A stretch of DNA of 64,000 nt, taken from NCBI GenBank assembly GCA_937944885.1, contig CALFBB010000011.1, positions 38,992-102,991 on the forward strand, in the 5' to 3' direction. A program made the position numbers and the translations under genes. Source of the DNA: an uncultured cyanobacterium. Lineage in GTDB: Bacteria > Cyanobacteriota > Cyanobacteriia > Thermostichales > Thermostichaceae. The notes below the pieces were generated by a model. The model was not told the DNA's origin. It was given only the letters and a program-made list of their open reading frames with translations, and searched no databases. Shown piece by piece: positions 38,453 to 47,385 of this stretch (positions are counted from its first letter, which is position 1; every line of letters starts with the position of its first letter).

Positions 38453-39940
38453 TTAGCCAGAAACCTCTGAGGCTTCTGCCAAGATAACGGTATGGGTTTG
38501 TGCCACCTGAGTGGAGAGGGTAAAAGCCAGCTGCTGTGGCCATTTCACCAAGTTCATTGGCTGAATGCCAAACCAGAGAATTAACCCCGCCAAAATCAAA
38601 CCAGGAATCCGCTCCCACCCTTGCACAGAAGGGTAGTAAGCCGTGCGGTTGTCCAACTTGCCAAAACAGGTGCGGTTGAGCAGAATAACGAAATACACCG
38701 CCGTCAATCCTGTCCCCAAAATACCAATCAAGGTAGGTAAGGGAAAATCGCTGTAGCTGCCTTGGAAGATCAAAAACTCTGCTACAAACCCTACCAACCC
38801 TGGGATCCCGGCACTAGCCATACCTCCCAAAATCAAGAGGGCACTAATCCCCGGCAGACCACGGAGCGGGTTGAGCAACCCGTTTAACACATCCAGATCG
38901 CGGGTGCCCACCTTGCGCTCCACCAAACCCACCAGATCAAACAACAGGGCCAGAATCAAGCCATGGGCTACCATCTGCACCATCACCCCCGTTAGGCTGA
39001 TGGGAGTAGCTGCCGCCATACCCAGGAGAATGTAGCCCATATGCCCAATTGAGCTATAGGCCACCATCCGCTTGATGTCCTTCTGGGCAATGGCCGCCAA
39101 AGCCCCGGACAACACTGCCACTGCCCCCCACCAGGCTAGGATCCCGGCCAGATCCGCCCAAGCTTGCGGCCACAGCTGTAACCCAAAGCGAAACAAACCG
39201 TAAGTTCCTAACTTGGAGAGAACCCCCCCCAACAGCATCGCCACCGGCGCCGAGGACTCCCCATAGGCATCGGGTAGCCAGGTGTGAAAGGGGATCAGCG
39301 GCATCTTGATGCCAAAAGCCACAATCAAAGCCAGCAGGAGCAAGGTTTGGACAGCAGGGCTAAAGTCAGAAATGGGGATTTCCGCCAACTCAAAACTGTG
39401 GGGATCCCCAATCCAATAGATGGCCAAAAAGGCCCCTAATAGAAAAACTGCAGAAACAGCCGTGTAGATCAAAAACTTAATAGCAGCATAGTCCCGCTTG
39501 TTGCTCCCCCAGATGGAGATCAATAAGTAAATCGGGATCAACACCAGCTCATAAAACAAGAAAAACAAGATTAGATTCTGGGTGGTAAAGGCCCCATTCA
39601 CCGCCCCACTCATCAGTAAAATTAGGCCGTAAAACAAGTTGGGCCGCTTCACCTCCGGCTCAGTGGTCAATATCGCAATCAGAGTAATTAACCCATTGAG
39701 GGCCAGCATCAATAGCGATAAACCATCCAAACCCAGGGAATAATTTAATCCCAACTGCGGGATCCAATCCCGGTGCTCCAGCCACTGCATCCCCGTTGCC
39801 TGTAGGTCAAAATCCCGGAACAGCAGCAGCGAAATCACCAAAGGGATCCCTGCCAAAACAATAGCCAAGCGACGCCCCCCTAACCCTAGAAACAGTCCCA
39901 GGGATCCAACCATTGGCAACCCAATCAATAGACTTAACAC
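38453..39940 (-). CDS. ndhD3: NAD(P)H-quinone oxidoreductase subunit D3
   Basis: 495 residues, fourteen or so hydrophobic helices. It carries the antiporter-like subunit motifs GLNYSLGLDGLSLLM, PLIPFHTWLPDAYGESSAP and AIAQKDIKRMVAYSSIGHMGYI, with the conserved Lys/Glu of the proton path. The GTG at 39940 sits only three bases behind GGAGG; TTG at 39928 is an alternative. It forms part of the NDH-1MS complex for inducible CO2 uptake with NdhF3, CupA and CupS. The spacing to ndhF3 is 53 bases. Confidence 0.95.
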   Translation of the reverse strand: MLSLLIGLPMVGSLGLFLGLGGRRLAIVLAGIPLVISLLLFRDFDLQATGMQWLEHRDWIPQLGLNYSLGLDGLSLLMLALNGLITLIAILTTEPEVKRPNLFYGLILLMSGAVNGAFTTQNLILFFLFYELVLIPIYLLISIWGSNKRDYAAIKFLIYTAVSAVFLLGAFLAIYWIGDPHSFELAEIPISDFSPAVQTLLLLALIVAFGIKMPLIPFHTWLPDAYGESSAPVAMLLGGVLSKLGTYGLFRFGLQLWPQAWADLAGILAWWGAVAVLSGALAAIAQKDIKRMVAYSSIGHMGYILLGMAAATPISLTGVMVQMVAHGLILALLFDLVGLVERKVGTRDLDVLNGLLNPLRGLPGISALLILGGMASAGIPGLVGFVAEFLIFQGSYSDFPLPTLIGILGTGLTAVYFVILLNRTCFGKLDNRTAYYPSVQGWERIPGLILAGLILWFGIQPMNLVKWPQQLAFTLSTQVAQTHTVILAEASEVSG

Positions 39941-39993
39941 TCTCTCCTCCTATTCTTTTAGGGTTCGTGATGAGATTGTGCAGAGATAAAACC

Positions 39994-41829
39994 TTAGAGG
40001 GATATCCAGCTGATAACAGCCACCGCAATGACAATCGTGAGCAGATAAACCTGCAACTGACCGGAGTTGGTGTATTTCAAAACTTGCCCTCCCGCCAGCA
40101 CGGCCAAGCTGGTCAAATTAACCAAGCCATCTACCACATAGCGGTCAAACAAAGCCGTGATCTCAGAAATGATGCGCACCGCAAACACCACGCTGGCCCG
40201 GTAAAGCTTGGGGGTGTAAAAGTCGTTGGCCAACAGATCCTGCCAATCCGCCAAAAAGGCCCAATCCACCGCCTGACGCTCTGGATTGAGGTAAAGCCAT
40301 GCCCCCAAAGTTATCCCCACTAGGCTAGAAGCGGTCATCACTCCAGCAGGGATCCCGTCCACCGCCGGCAGCAAAGCCAGCGCTGCCAAGATCATCGGCA
40401 TGTGCAGGGTTACTCCCATCATGGCCGTTGTAGGCAGCATCATCGGCCAGTGCACCTCCGGCGAGCGCTCACTCATCTGTTGGGGCTTGCCTGCCCAAAC
40501 CAACCCAAACACCCGCGTCAACCCCAGTGCCGCAATGCCATTGGTGAAAACCAGAACCCCTGCCCAAAGCCATTGACCAGACTCCACCAGCTGCTGCCAC
40601 AAATCCGTCAGCACCCAGAAAGAACCAAAGGGCGGCAAGGCAACCATCCCTGCTATGCCGGTCAAAAAACATAGGCCCGAGATCGGACGGCGCGACCACA
40701 ATCCCCCCAGGTAGCGGAGGTCCTGGGTGATGCTGTTCCAGATCACAGTACCTATAGACATCACCAACAAAGCCATCGCCGCAGCGTAGGTGAGCAAGAG
40801 AGCGTAGGCCTGCTGGGTGTGCCCAGTACCCACTGCAACAAAAACCAAGCCCATGTAGGCACTCACCAGGTAGGACAAGGCCCGCTTGGCATCAATCTGA
40901 GCCAAAGCCACCAGGGATCCCCCCACCGCCGTCAGGCCACCCAGGGTGAGCATCACCGCCAGCACTGTTGGCGACAGAGCATACAGAGGTTGCAACCGAA
41001 TCAACACCCAAGCGCCAGTACTGACCACCACAGCATTGCGCAAAATCGTGGAAGGTATAGGCCCCTCCATCGCTTCATCCAGCCACAGGTGCAACGGGAA
41101 CTGAGCGCACTTACCCACCGAACCCGCCAGTAACCCCAACCCCACCAAGGTGATCAGGCCGGGATCCACACTCACAGCCCCAGCTCGCACCGATTCTGCC
41201 CAAGCTGCCAAAGCCTCAAAATCCCAGGATCCCGTCAGGGGATAGAGGGCAATCACACCCATCAGCAACAACAAATCGCCAATCCGCTTGGTTAAAAATG
41301 CATCCCGCGCCCCCGTCACCACCAGTGGCTGGTTAAACCAAAAGCCTACCAGCAAATAAGTGCCCAGGGTCAGAATCTCCAGAATGATGTAGCTAAAAAA
41401 AAGCGAGTCGCACAGGGCCAGAGCACACATTCCCCCCTCAAACAGCCCCAGCAAGGAGAAAAATCGCGCCCAGCCCCAGTCCATCTCCATGTAACCAAAA
41501 CCATACACCTGCGCTACTACGTTTAATCCCGTCACCAGCACACAGGCCCCCAGCGTCACCGTCGAAACTTGCAGGGGCAACTCCAGCACCAGATCCCCCA
41601 CCTGCATCCAGGGGATCCGGATCACCTGAGCCGGTTGCCCCCAAATGACAATTAATGCCCCCACACTGTGAATAAGGGCTACCAAACTCAGCAGAGCATT
41701 CAAATATCCGGCTGGACGTGGCCCCGTGCGCCGTGTAATTCCCGGTGACCACAACAACGCCCCTACCCAGGCCAACAAAGCATAGAGGGGAATCATCCAG
41801 ACGCTCGTCACCAGCCAGTTCCAATTCAT
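39994..41829 (-). CDS. ndhF3: NAD(P)H-quinone oxidoreductase subunit F3
   Basis: 611 residues of polytopic membrane protein. Typical NuoL/NdhF blocks are visible: VYGFGYMEMDWGWARFFSLLGLF, FPLHLWLDEAMEGPIPSTILRNA and ALAQIDAKRALSYLVSAYMGL. A long C-terminal helix region follows. The ATG is preceded by GGAGG. It is first in the ndhF3-ndhD3-cupA-cupS operon. F3/D3 are assigned by that context, since the photosynthetic NdhF1/D1 are not linked to cupA. Confidence 0.95.
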   Translation of the reverse strand: MNWNWLVTSVWMIPLYALLAWVGALLWSPGITRRTGPRPAGYLNALLSLVALIHSVGALIVIWGQPAQVIRIPWMQVGDLVLELPLQVSTVTLGACVLVTGLNVVAQVYGFGYMEMDWGWARFFSLLGLFEGGMCALALCDSLFFSYIILEILTLGTYLLVGFWFNQPLVVTGARDAFLTKRIGDLLLLMGVIALYPLTGSWDFEALAAWAESVRAGAVSVDPGLITLVGLGLLAGSVGKCAQFPLHLWLDEAMEGPIPSTILRNAVVVSTGAWVLIRLQPLYALSPTVLAVMLTLGGLTAVGGSLVALAQIDAKRALSYLVSAYMGLVFVAVGTGHTQQAYALLLTYAAAMALLVMSIGTVIWNSITQDLRYLGGLWSRRPISGLCFLTGIAGMVALPPFGSFWVLTDLWQQLVESGQWLWAGVLVFTNGIAALGLTRVFGLVWAGKPQQMSERSPEVHWPMMLPTTAMMGVTLHMPMILAALALLPAVDGIPAGVMTASSLVGITLGAWLYLNPERQAVDWAFLADWQDLLANDFYTPKLYRASVVFAVRIISEITALFDRYVVDGLVNLTSLAVLAGGQVLKYTNSGQLQVYLLTIVIAVAVISWISL

Positions 41830-41876
41830 AACCCTCCTTCAGCCAGGGATTCCGACTTTACTCACCATGCTTCCTG

Positions 41877-41894
41877 AGATTTTGCAAGAAATCT
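41877..41894 (-). promoter_or_regulatory. Palindrome close to the ndhF3 start (operator candidate)
   Basis: AGATTT (41877-41882) and AAATCT (41889-41894) form a perfect six-base inverted repeat spaced six, about 50 bases before the ndhF3 start. Low-CO2 operons are regulated by LysR proteins (CcmR/NdhR, CmpR) that bind T-N11-A dyads. Confidence 0.4.
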
Positions 41895-41952
41895 TAAAAA
41901 CATGCTAGGGGCGAATGAGAATAGATAAAAGTCAAGTTTTGTAATCAAAAAC

Positions 41953-41968
41953 ATAGACCTTAATCTAT
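41953..41968 (-). promoter_or_regulatory. Second dyad upstream of ndhF3
   Basis: ATAGA and TCTAT are spaced six, about 125 bases before the start. A weak promoter (TTGATT then TATCTA) lies between this and the first palindrome. LysR-type site by shape only. Confidence 0.35.
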
Positions 41969-42098
41969 AAATAGTCCTTGCTTGTGTCTGGTTTGAGGGT
42001 GAGGTTAGAGAATGTGTCTTGGTGAGAAGGGGAGCAAAGTTGGGGTAGGTTCAGCTTTACTGGCATAGTTAAAACTAGAAGCACAGGGAGGCAGGCCG

Positions 42099-43499
42099 TT
42101 GAATTTGACTGGTGGAAGCTCGACTCCAATTCGTTCAGAACTGAGCCGGGAAGAATTCTGCGAATGGTTGCGAGGGCAACTGAGTCTGTCCCTAGCCCAA
42201 AATGACCTGGAAAGGGCCAAATCTCTTCTGCTGCCTGTTCAGCCAGTGGATATTGCGGATGTAATTGGAGAGTTGCCGGAAGGTCAACAGGCTTTGGCCT
42301 TTCGTCTCTTGAACAAGGATTTGGCGATTCGGGTTTACGAACACCTGGATTTAGAGCTGCAGGAGACTCTGCTGCAAGAGTTCAAAAGTCAGGAGATTCA
42401 GGACATCCTCGACAAGATGTCACCGGATGACCGGGCCCGTTTGTTCGACGAGTTGCCTGCCAAAGTGGTGACGGCACTACTGCCACAGCTCAGCCCTCAA
42501 GAACGGGAGGCAACAGCCCTGCTGCTAGGGTATGCTCCCAACACCGCCGGGCGAATTATGACCCCGGAATATATTTCCCTCAAGGAGAATCTGACGGCTG
42601 CTCAGGCCTTGGAGCGCGTACGTCTGCTGGCTAAGGAAACCGAGACGATTTACTACCTCTACATCACAGATGCTGAGCGGCATTTGACAGGGACACTGTC
42701 TTTGCGGGAGCTGGTAATAGCGGATCCGGCCCAAACTCTGGGAGAGGTGATGAATCGAGAGGTGGTGTTTGTCAGTACCAATACCGACCAAGAAGAAGTG
42801 GCACGAGTAATCCAACGATATGACCTCTTGGCAGTGCCGGTGGTGGATACGGAACGGCGCCTGGTGGGGATCGTTACAGTAGACGATGTGCTGGACATTT
42901 TGGAGCAAGAAACCACCGAAGATATCTACTCATTGGGCGGGGTGCAATCTGGGGAAGAGGATTATTTTGATCTGAGCTTTTGGTTAGCGGCCCGCAAACG
43001 GGTGGTGTGGCTGCTGATTTTGCTGTTTACCAATACCTTCACCAGCACGATCATTGCCGGACAGGAGGAGGTGTTGAGCCAAGTCATCGCCTTGGCTGCC
43101 TTTATTCCGCTGCTGGTGGATAGCGGCGGGAATGTGGGGGCGCAGTCTTCCACGGTGGTGATTCGGGGCTTGAGCACATCGGTGGTGCGCCTTAAGGATG
43201 GGTTTGGGGTGATTGCCCGCGAGGCAATAGTGGGGGCCATGTTGGGAGTGATGCTCAGTGTGATCACGGTCGGCTGGGCCTATGCGCTGCAGCGGGATCT
43301 GTCGGTGGCGATCATTGTGGGGTTGAGTTTGTTTGGTATTTCCGTTCTCTCATCGGTGTCGGGAGCAGGGTTGCCGTTTCTGTTTCGTTCCTTTGGGTTG
43401 GATCCGGCTTTAATGGCAGCTCCTTTTATCACTACGATTGTGGATGTTTTGGGAGTGTTAATTTACTTCTACACGGCTCGCTTCATCTTGGGTATCTGA
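42099..43499 (+). CDS. mgtE: Magnesium transporter MgtE
   Basis: 466 residues. The N-terminal superhelical domain includes DLELQETLLQEFKSQEIQDILDKMSPDDRARLFDELP. Two CBS domains follow (about 145-265; REVVFVSTNTDQEEVARVIQRYDLLAVPVVD), then five hydrophobic helices with the pore motif PLLVDSGGNVGAQSSTVVIRGL. The cytosolic domain gates the channel by Mg2+ concentration. It starts with TTG, supported by GGGAGG seven bases before. It is divergent from ndhF3. Confidence 0.95.
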   Translation: MNLTGGSSTPIRSELSREEFCEWLRGQLSLSLAQNDLERAKSLLLPVQPVDIADVIGELPEGQQALAFRLLNKDLAIRVYEHLDLELQETLLQEFKSQEIQDILDKMSPDDRARLFDELPAKVVTALLPQLSPQEREATALLLGYAPNTAGRIMTPEYISLKENLTAAQALERVRLLAKETETIYYLYITDAERHLTGTLSLRELVIADPAQTLGEVMNREVVFVSTNTDQEEVARVIQRYDLLAVPVVDTERRLVGIVTVDDVLDILEQETTEDIYSLGGVQSGEEDYFDLSFWLAARKRVVWLLILLFTNTFTSTIIAGQEEVLSQVIALAAFIPLLVDSGGNVGAQSSTVVIRGLSTSVVRLKDGFGVIAREAIVGAMLGVMLSVITVGWAYALQRDLSVAIIVGLSLFGISVLSSVSGAGLPFLFRSFGLDPALMAAPFITTIVDVLGVLIYFYTARFILGI

Positions 43500-43538
43500 G
43501 TTGAGCTAGGTTGGATCCGATCCCTTTGGCTAGGGCCG

Positions 43539-44330
43539 GTGCTCCCCTCTTCTGCGCAGGTCAATGTGTCGGATATGGTGGCCCGTTTGCAGGCGGGGCT
43601 AGACGGGCATCTGCAGGTGCAAGCCCGGCTTTCCGGCCACCGCTTATTGGTGCGAATTGAGGGGGATCCCCTACCGGAGCCGGATCGTTTGCTGGAGCAT
43701 CTTGCTCCTACGCTGGAGGCGATCGCTGCGGTCTATGGGCAGCGCCGGGTGGAGATCTTTGCCTTTCCGGCAACAGAAGCCATCCCGGAGTGGCACCGGC
43801 AATGGGAAGGACAAGTTCAGCTCAATCCTGATGGCCCTCTTTACCGAGCCAAACAGGGGGATGTGGAGGCCATTCACTACTTGTTGAACTACCTGCTGCG
43901 CCAGGAAGGGATCCAGGCCCGCATCCACCTGAATCGGAAGCTGGGTCTGTTACAGGTTAACCTGCAAGCTGCTGAGGCTCCGGATCCGACCTGGGCAAAG
44001 GACTTTATGCGACGGATATTGACGCGCTTGGAGTTGGTGTTTTTGCAGCGGTTGCGGCTTTCTGGTCAGAAACTGGGGTCGTTCTTCCCCACCTGGAGTC
44101 AGGAGTTTGATCTCAAAGAAGCTAGCTTTTGGCAAGCTCCCCCGGTTCGCCCCCCTCTCCGACAAGACATACCCAACTCAGGCTTGGGGGAAAACAGGCA
44201 GCTTCCTCTCACCCAGGCTCCAGAGTCAGAAGCCAAGGAATCGAAAGCTCAGCCAGAACCGCCATCCAAAACAGTAGTACAGGGGTGGGAGAACAATCCC
44301 GAAACCCATCCCTCATCCCCTCTACACTGA
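43539..44330 (+). CDS. Cyanobacterial hypothetical protein
   Basis: 263 residues from a GTG (or 43575 ATG, MVARLQAGLDGHLQVQ). The N-terminal half is a compact alpha/beta region (LVRIEGDPLPEPDRLLEHLAPTLEAI and RRVEIFAFP). The middle has GPLYRAKQGDVEAIHYLLNYLL, and the C-terminal 70 residues are Pro/Glu/Ser-rich and probably disordered. No family recognised with certainty; similar proteins occur next to fmt in cyanobacteria as far as I recall. It lies 25 bases upstream of fmt on the same strand, so they are likely co-transcribed. Confidence 0.7.
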   Translation: MLPSSAQVNVSDMVARLQAGLDGHLQVQARLSGHRLLVRIEGDPLPEPDRLLEHLAPTLEAIAAVYGQRRVEIFAFPATEAIPEWHRQWEGQVQLNPDGPLYRAKQGDVEAIHYLLNYLLRQEGIQARIHLNRKLGLLQVNLQAAEAPDPTWAKDFMRRILTRLELVFLQRLRLSGQKLGSFFPTWSQEFDLKEASFWQAPPVRPPLRQDIPNSGLGENRQLPLTQAPESEAKESKAQPEPPSKTVVQGWENNPETHPSSPLH

Positions 44331-44355
44331 GGGACAATCCTGATTCTATTCAGTC

Positions 44356-45321
44356 ATGCGGATTGTCTTTTTCGGCACACCCGAATTTGCTTTACCCTCG
44401 CTGCAGATCCTGTTGCAACGACCCGAATTTGAGGTGGTGGGCTTGGTGTGTCAGCCGGATCGTCCTCAGGGGCGGGGGCAAAAGATCCTACCTCCGCCCA
44501 CAAAAGTCTTGGCCCAAGCGCAGGGGATCCCGGTTTGGCAACCGACGCGCCTGCGACGGGATGAGGGGGTTTTGGCGGCCCTCAAGGCACTCTCGGCGGA
44601 TGTGTTTGTGGTGGTGGCCTACGGACAGATTTTGCCTTTGACGGTGTTGCAAATGCCGCCACTAGGCTGTGTCAATGTGCATGGATCCCTGTTGCCGGCC
44701 TATCGGGGTGCAGCTCCGATTCAGTGGGCCATTGCCAACGGGGAGACAGAAACGGGGGTAACCACCATGCTCATGGATGAAGGCATGGATACCGGAGCCA
44801 TTCTTCTACAAGCCAGTCTCCCCATCGGCCCTGAGCAAACAAGCTTGGAATTGGCCCCCCAACTGGCTCAACTGGGGGCAGAACTTCTGGTGGAAACTCT
44901 GTTGAAACTGGAAAAGGGAGAACTAACCCCCATTCCTCAGGAGGGATCCCTGGCCAGCTACGCTCCTTTACTCAAAAAACAAGATTTTCATCTGGACTGG
45001 AGCCGCTCCGCTCAGGCTTTACATAATCAAATTCGTGCTTTTTCCCCCCAGTGTTTTACCAGCTTGCAGGGACAACGCATCAAGATCACCCGCTCTCGAT
45101 CCCCTCAGCTGCACCCCGCCCCTGCAGAGTTACCTAAGGGCCAACCTGGAGAGGTGGTGGGATTGGCTAAGGGAGAAGGAGTCTACGTGGCCACCGGCGA
45201 GGGATCCCTGTTGATTGAGCGGGCTCAGTTTCCCGGCAAAAAGGAGCAATCAGCCTGGGATTGGGTGAATGGGGGGCGGTTGGGGGTAGGAATGCGTTTT
45301 GAGGCTTTGTCGGTGGAATGA
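44356..45321 (+). CDS. fmt: Methionyl-tRNA formyltransferase
   Basis: 321 residues. Catalytic Asn107, His109 and Asp145 are present in the segments CVNVHGSLLPAYRG and MDEGMDTG. The N-terminal Rossmann-like part begins MRIVFFGTPEFALPSL, and the C-terminal OB-type domain follows (GVYVATGEGSLLIERAQFPGKK). It formylates initiator Met-tRNA with 10-formyl-tetrahydrofolate. It probably shares a transcript with the preceding hypothetical gene. Confidence 0.97.
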   Translation: MRIVFFGTPEFALPSLQILLQRPEFEVVGLVCQPDRPQGRGQKILPPPTKVLAQAQGIPVWQPTRLRRDEGVLAALKALSADVFVVVAYGQILPLTVLQMPPLGCVNVHGSLLPAYRGAAPIQWAIANGETETGVTTMLMDEGMDTGAILLQASLPIGPEQTSLELAPQLAQLGAELLVETLLKLEKGELTPIPQEGSLASYAPLLKKQDFHLDWSRSAQALHNQIRAFSPQCFTSLQGQRIKITRSRSPQLHPAPAELPKGQPGEVVGLAKGEGVYVATGEGSLLIERAQFPGKKEQSAWDWVNGGRLGVGMRFEALSVE

Positions 45322-45493
45322 GCAGAGTAGCTATCTCGAAAGAGGATGCAAGTTCTCTCACGCCTGGGCTTTGGCTGTACAGGCAAGGCCAGTTCCTATC
45401 CTGAGCTGTTGCTGCCCCAAAGATCTCTGTAAAGTAGATCTCAAGTCTAAATCTGATTTCAATGCTGTCATGCTGCTGTTGTGGAGGTGTGGT

Positions 45494-45727
45494 ATGCCAC
45501 AGTCAAGACCCACTCGTATACCCACCTCCTTAGCCCGCCAACGCGCCCTCCAGATCGCTTTTCAGCAGCGCAGCCAAGCAATTAACCGACGCAGCAAACC
45601 CATCCACTACAAAACCCACTTGCTCTACCGGCGTAACTTGCCTCTCTACCTGCGCAACCTGCTTTGTCAATACCGCGCCAGCTTTATTTACAACCTTAAG
45701 GCTAAGCCTGTGAGTAGACTTCCTTAA
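45494..45727 (+). CDS. Small, strongly basic protein
   Basis: 77 residues from the ATG at 45494, which is preceded by GGAGG at six bases, a good ribosome site. The chain is Arg/Lys/Gln-rich (ARQRALQIAFQQRSQAINRRSKP, HYKTHLLYRRNLPLYLRNLLCQYRA). It has no hydrophobic segment and no recognised domain; an RNA-binding or ribosome-associated role is only a guess from charge. It lies between fmt and the convergent ridA gene. A longer upstream frame overlaps fmt and is not used. Confidence 0.55.
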   Translation: MPQSRPTRIPTSLARQRALQIAFQQRSQAINRRSKPIHYKTHLLYRRNLPLYLRNLLCQYRASFIYNLKAKPVSRLP

Positions 45728-45750
45728 AAAAGTTGAGACAAGTTGAGATG

Positions 45751-46191
45751 TCACGAATACCCGGCCACTGCTTCGATTTCCACCAACGCGTTCAGGGGTA
45801 GGCGGGCTACCTGTACACAAGAGCGGGCCGGCGCGGGATCCGTTGAAAAAAATTCCTGGTAAACCCGGTTCATGGCGGCAAAGTCGTTCATATCGGCTAA
45901 AAAGACGGTGGTTTTGACCACGTTGGCAAGACTGGTACCGCCGGCCACCAATACGGCCTCTAGGTTGCGCAAGGCCTGCTGGGTTTGGGAGGTAATATCT
46001 TCTCCCACCAGTTGGCCGGTTTTGGGATCCAAACCCACCTGTCCGGCGGTGAACAGGAACTTCCCAGGAGCAACAACTCCCTGGCTATAGGGGCCAACAG
46101 GAGCAGGGGCAGCATCGGTGCGCACAGCAAAACGGTCCTGCCGATCCTGCCGGTGGCCAACCTCAGGTGTGGTTGGATGTGGTTCATCCAT
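45751..46191 (-). CDS. ridA: RidA family (YjgF/UK114) enamine/imine deaminase
   Basis: 146 residues from the ATG at 46191; the longer frame to 46353 lacks conservation. The core APVGPYSQGVV...LFTAGQVGLDP, the catalytic Arg in ARSCVQVARLP and the ending ALVEIEAVA are diagnostic. RidA hydrolyses reactive enamines and imines made by PLP enzymes. About 20 extra N-terminal residues (EPHPTTPEVGHRQDRQDRF) precede the family core. It is divergent from the MIF-like gene at 46306. Confidence 0.92.
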   Translation of the reverse strand: MDEPHPTTPEVGHRQDRQDRFAVRTDAAPAPVGPYSQGVVAPGKFLFTAGQVGLDPKTGQLVGEDITSQTQQALRNLEAVLVAGGTSLANVVKTTVFLADMNDFAAMNRVYQEFFSTDPAPARSCVQVARLPLNALVEIEAVAGYS

Positions 46192-46249
46192 ACAAGCATT
46201 CCCTAACTCTGCAGCTACGCTACCACAGGTGGATCCCGTCAACAGAGAA

Positions 46250-46277
46250 CTGAGAATGCGAAGCTGAGAATGCGAAG
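46250..46277. repeat. 14-bp perfect tandem duplication
   Basis: CTGAGAATGCGAAG occurs twice without a gap in the divergent promoter region between ridA and the MIF-like gene. Confidence 0.8.
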
Positions 46278-46305
46278 ATAAGCAAGATGGGTTTGAGTCT
46301 AGACG

Positions 46306-46656
46306 ATGCCACTGATCAAACTGCAAACTTCCATCCAGCCAGAACCGGTGCAAGTGGAGAAGCTACTCAAAGCTCTTTCTGGTGCTTTAGCCCAGCATTT
46401 GAGTAAGTCAGAATCTTATGTGATGACTGCTTTTGAGGGTGGGATCCCTATGACCTTTGCGGGCAGTATGGATCCTTGCTGTTATGTAGAGATCAAGAGT
46501 ATTGGACAATTTTCTAGTAGCCAAACTCAAGCCATGAGCAAAGCTTTTTGTGAGCAAATTGAGTCTGCTTTAGGGATCCCCAAAAAACGGATTTACATTG
46601 AGTTCAGCGATGCCAAGGGTTATCTCTGGGGCTGGAATGGCACTACTTTTGGATAG
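46306..46656 (+). CDS. MIF-like tautomerase (phenylpyruvate tautomerase family)
   Basis: 116 residues. The N-terminal Met-Pro exposes the catalytic Pro; LLKALSGALAQHL, YVMTAFEGGIPMTFAGS and PKKRIYIEFSDAKGYLWGWNGTTFG match the macrophage migration inhibitory factor family. Bacterial members tautomerise phenylpyruvate-like keto acids; the physiological role is unknown. It is 12 bases upstream of yjbQ on the same strand, probably an operon. Confidence 0.92.
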   Translation: MPLIKLQTSIQPEPVQVEKLLKALSGALAQHLSKSESYVMTAFEGGIPMTFAGSMDPCCYVEIKSIGQFSSSQTQAMSKAFCEQIESALGIPKKRIYIEFSDAKGYLWGWNGTTFG

Positions 46657-46668
46657 GGGATCCCAACC

Positions 46669-47100
46669 ATGCAGGCAACGCTTCAACATCAACAACATAC
46701 CCTATCGATTCGGACAGCCGGTAAATCTCTGCATCCTCTGACAGGGGATATACAACAACTTGTAGGAGCTTCCGGCATTCAAGTGGGGCTATGTCACCTG
46801 TTTGTCTGCCATACTTCCGCCAGTTTGTTGATTCAAGAAAATGCTGACCCGGATGTATTGCGGGATTTGGAGAGCTTCTTTGCCCAGTTGGTGCCAGAGG
46901 ATTTAAGCCGTTATCGGCACAGAGCTGAGGGAATGGATGATATGCCCGCTCACATTCGCTCTGCTCTGACCCATACCTCCGAAACCATTCCCATTCGTGC
47001 CGGTCAATTGGCCTTGGGCACTTGGCAGGGCATTTATCTGTGGGAACATCGGCAGCGGGGACACCTGCGGCAGGTGGTGGTGCACTTGACAGGATATTAG
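46669..47100 (+). CDS. yjbQ: YjbQ/UPF0047 family protein (secondary thiamine-phosphate synthase type)
   Basis: 143 residues. Conserved blocks CHTSASLLIQENADPDVLRDLE, YRHRAEGMDDMPAHIRSALTHTS and GTWQGIYLWEHRQRG carry the His/Glu/Asp cluster of the family. Some members have weak thiamine-phosphate synthase activity; the true function is uncertain. It follows the MIF-like gene closely and is followed by a 280-base gap holding a copy of the dispersed element. Confidence 0.9.
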   Translation: MQATLQHQQHTLSIRTAGKSLHPLTGDIQQLVGASGIQVGLCHLFVCHTSASLLIQENADPDVLRDLESFFAQLVPEDLSRYRHRAEGMDDMPAHIRSALTHTSETIPIRAGQLALGTWQGIYLWEHRQRGHLRQVVVHLTGY

Positions 47101-47180
47101 GGATCCACTTGGATGCTGTCCTGATCTGTTTTCTCGGCAAGGGTAGGAACTTCTCAAATCTCTGCCCTGGCCGCTTCGTT

Positions 47181-47210
47181 TGCGTAAGCGCTGCGTAGCA
47201 CTCTTAAGAC
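47181..47210 (+). repeat. Dispersed intergenic element, divergent copy
   Basis: Contains GCGTAAGCG, then GCGTAG and CTCTTAAG, in the same order as the copy at 671-700 (GCGTTAGCG, GCGTAG, TCTTTT). It lies in non-coding sequence between yjbQ and comEC. Confidence 0.4.
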
Positions 47211-47385
47211 GAGTGTCCTCCTAGCGGTACTGCTTAGAATCGTCCACAAGCACCACCCAGTCCCTTTTGGTGCTCCATTCTTCTTAGGTGCCGGGCGGGC
47301 AGGTGCTGTAAGTCAGGTTAAGGTTGCCAAATGGATCCAGCTTGAGTGCAACGGTACAGTAGGGGTGCAGAGCACAACCAGGGAG

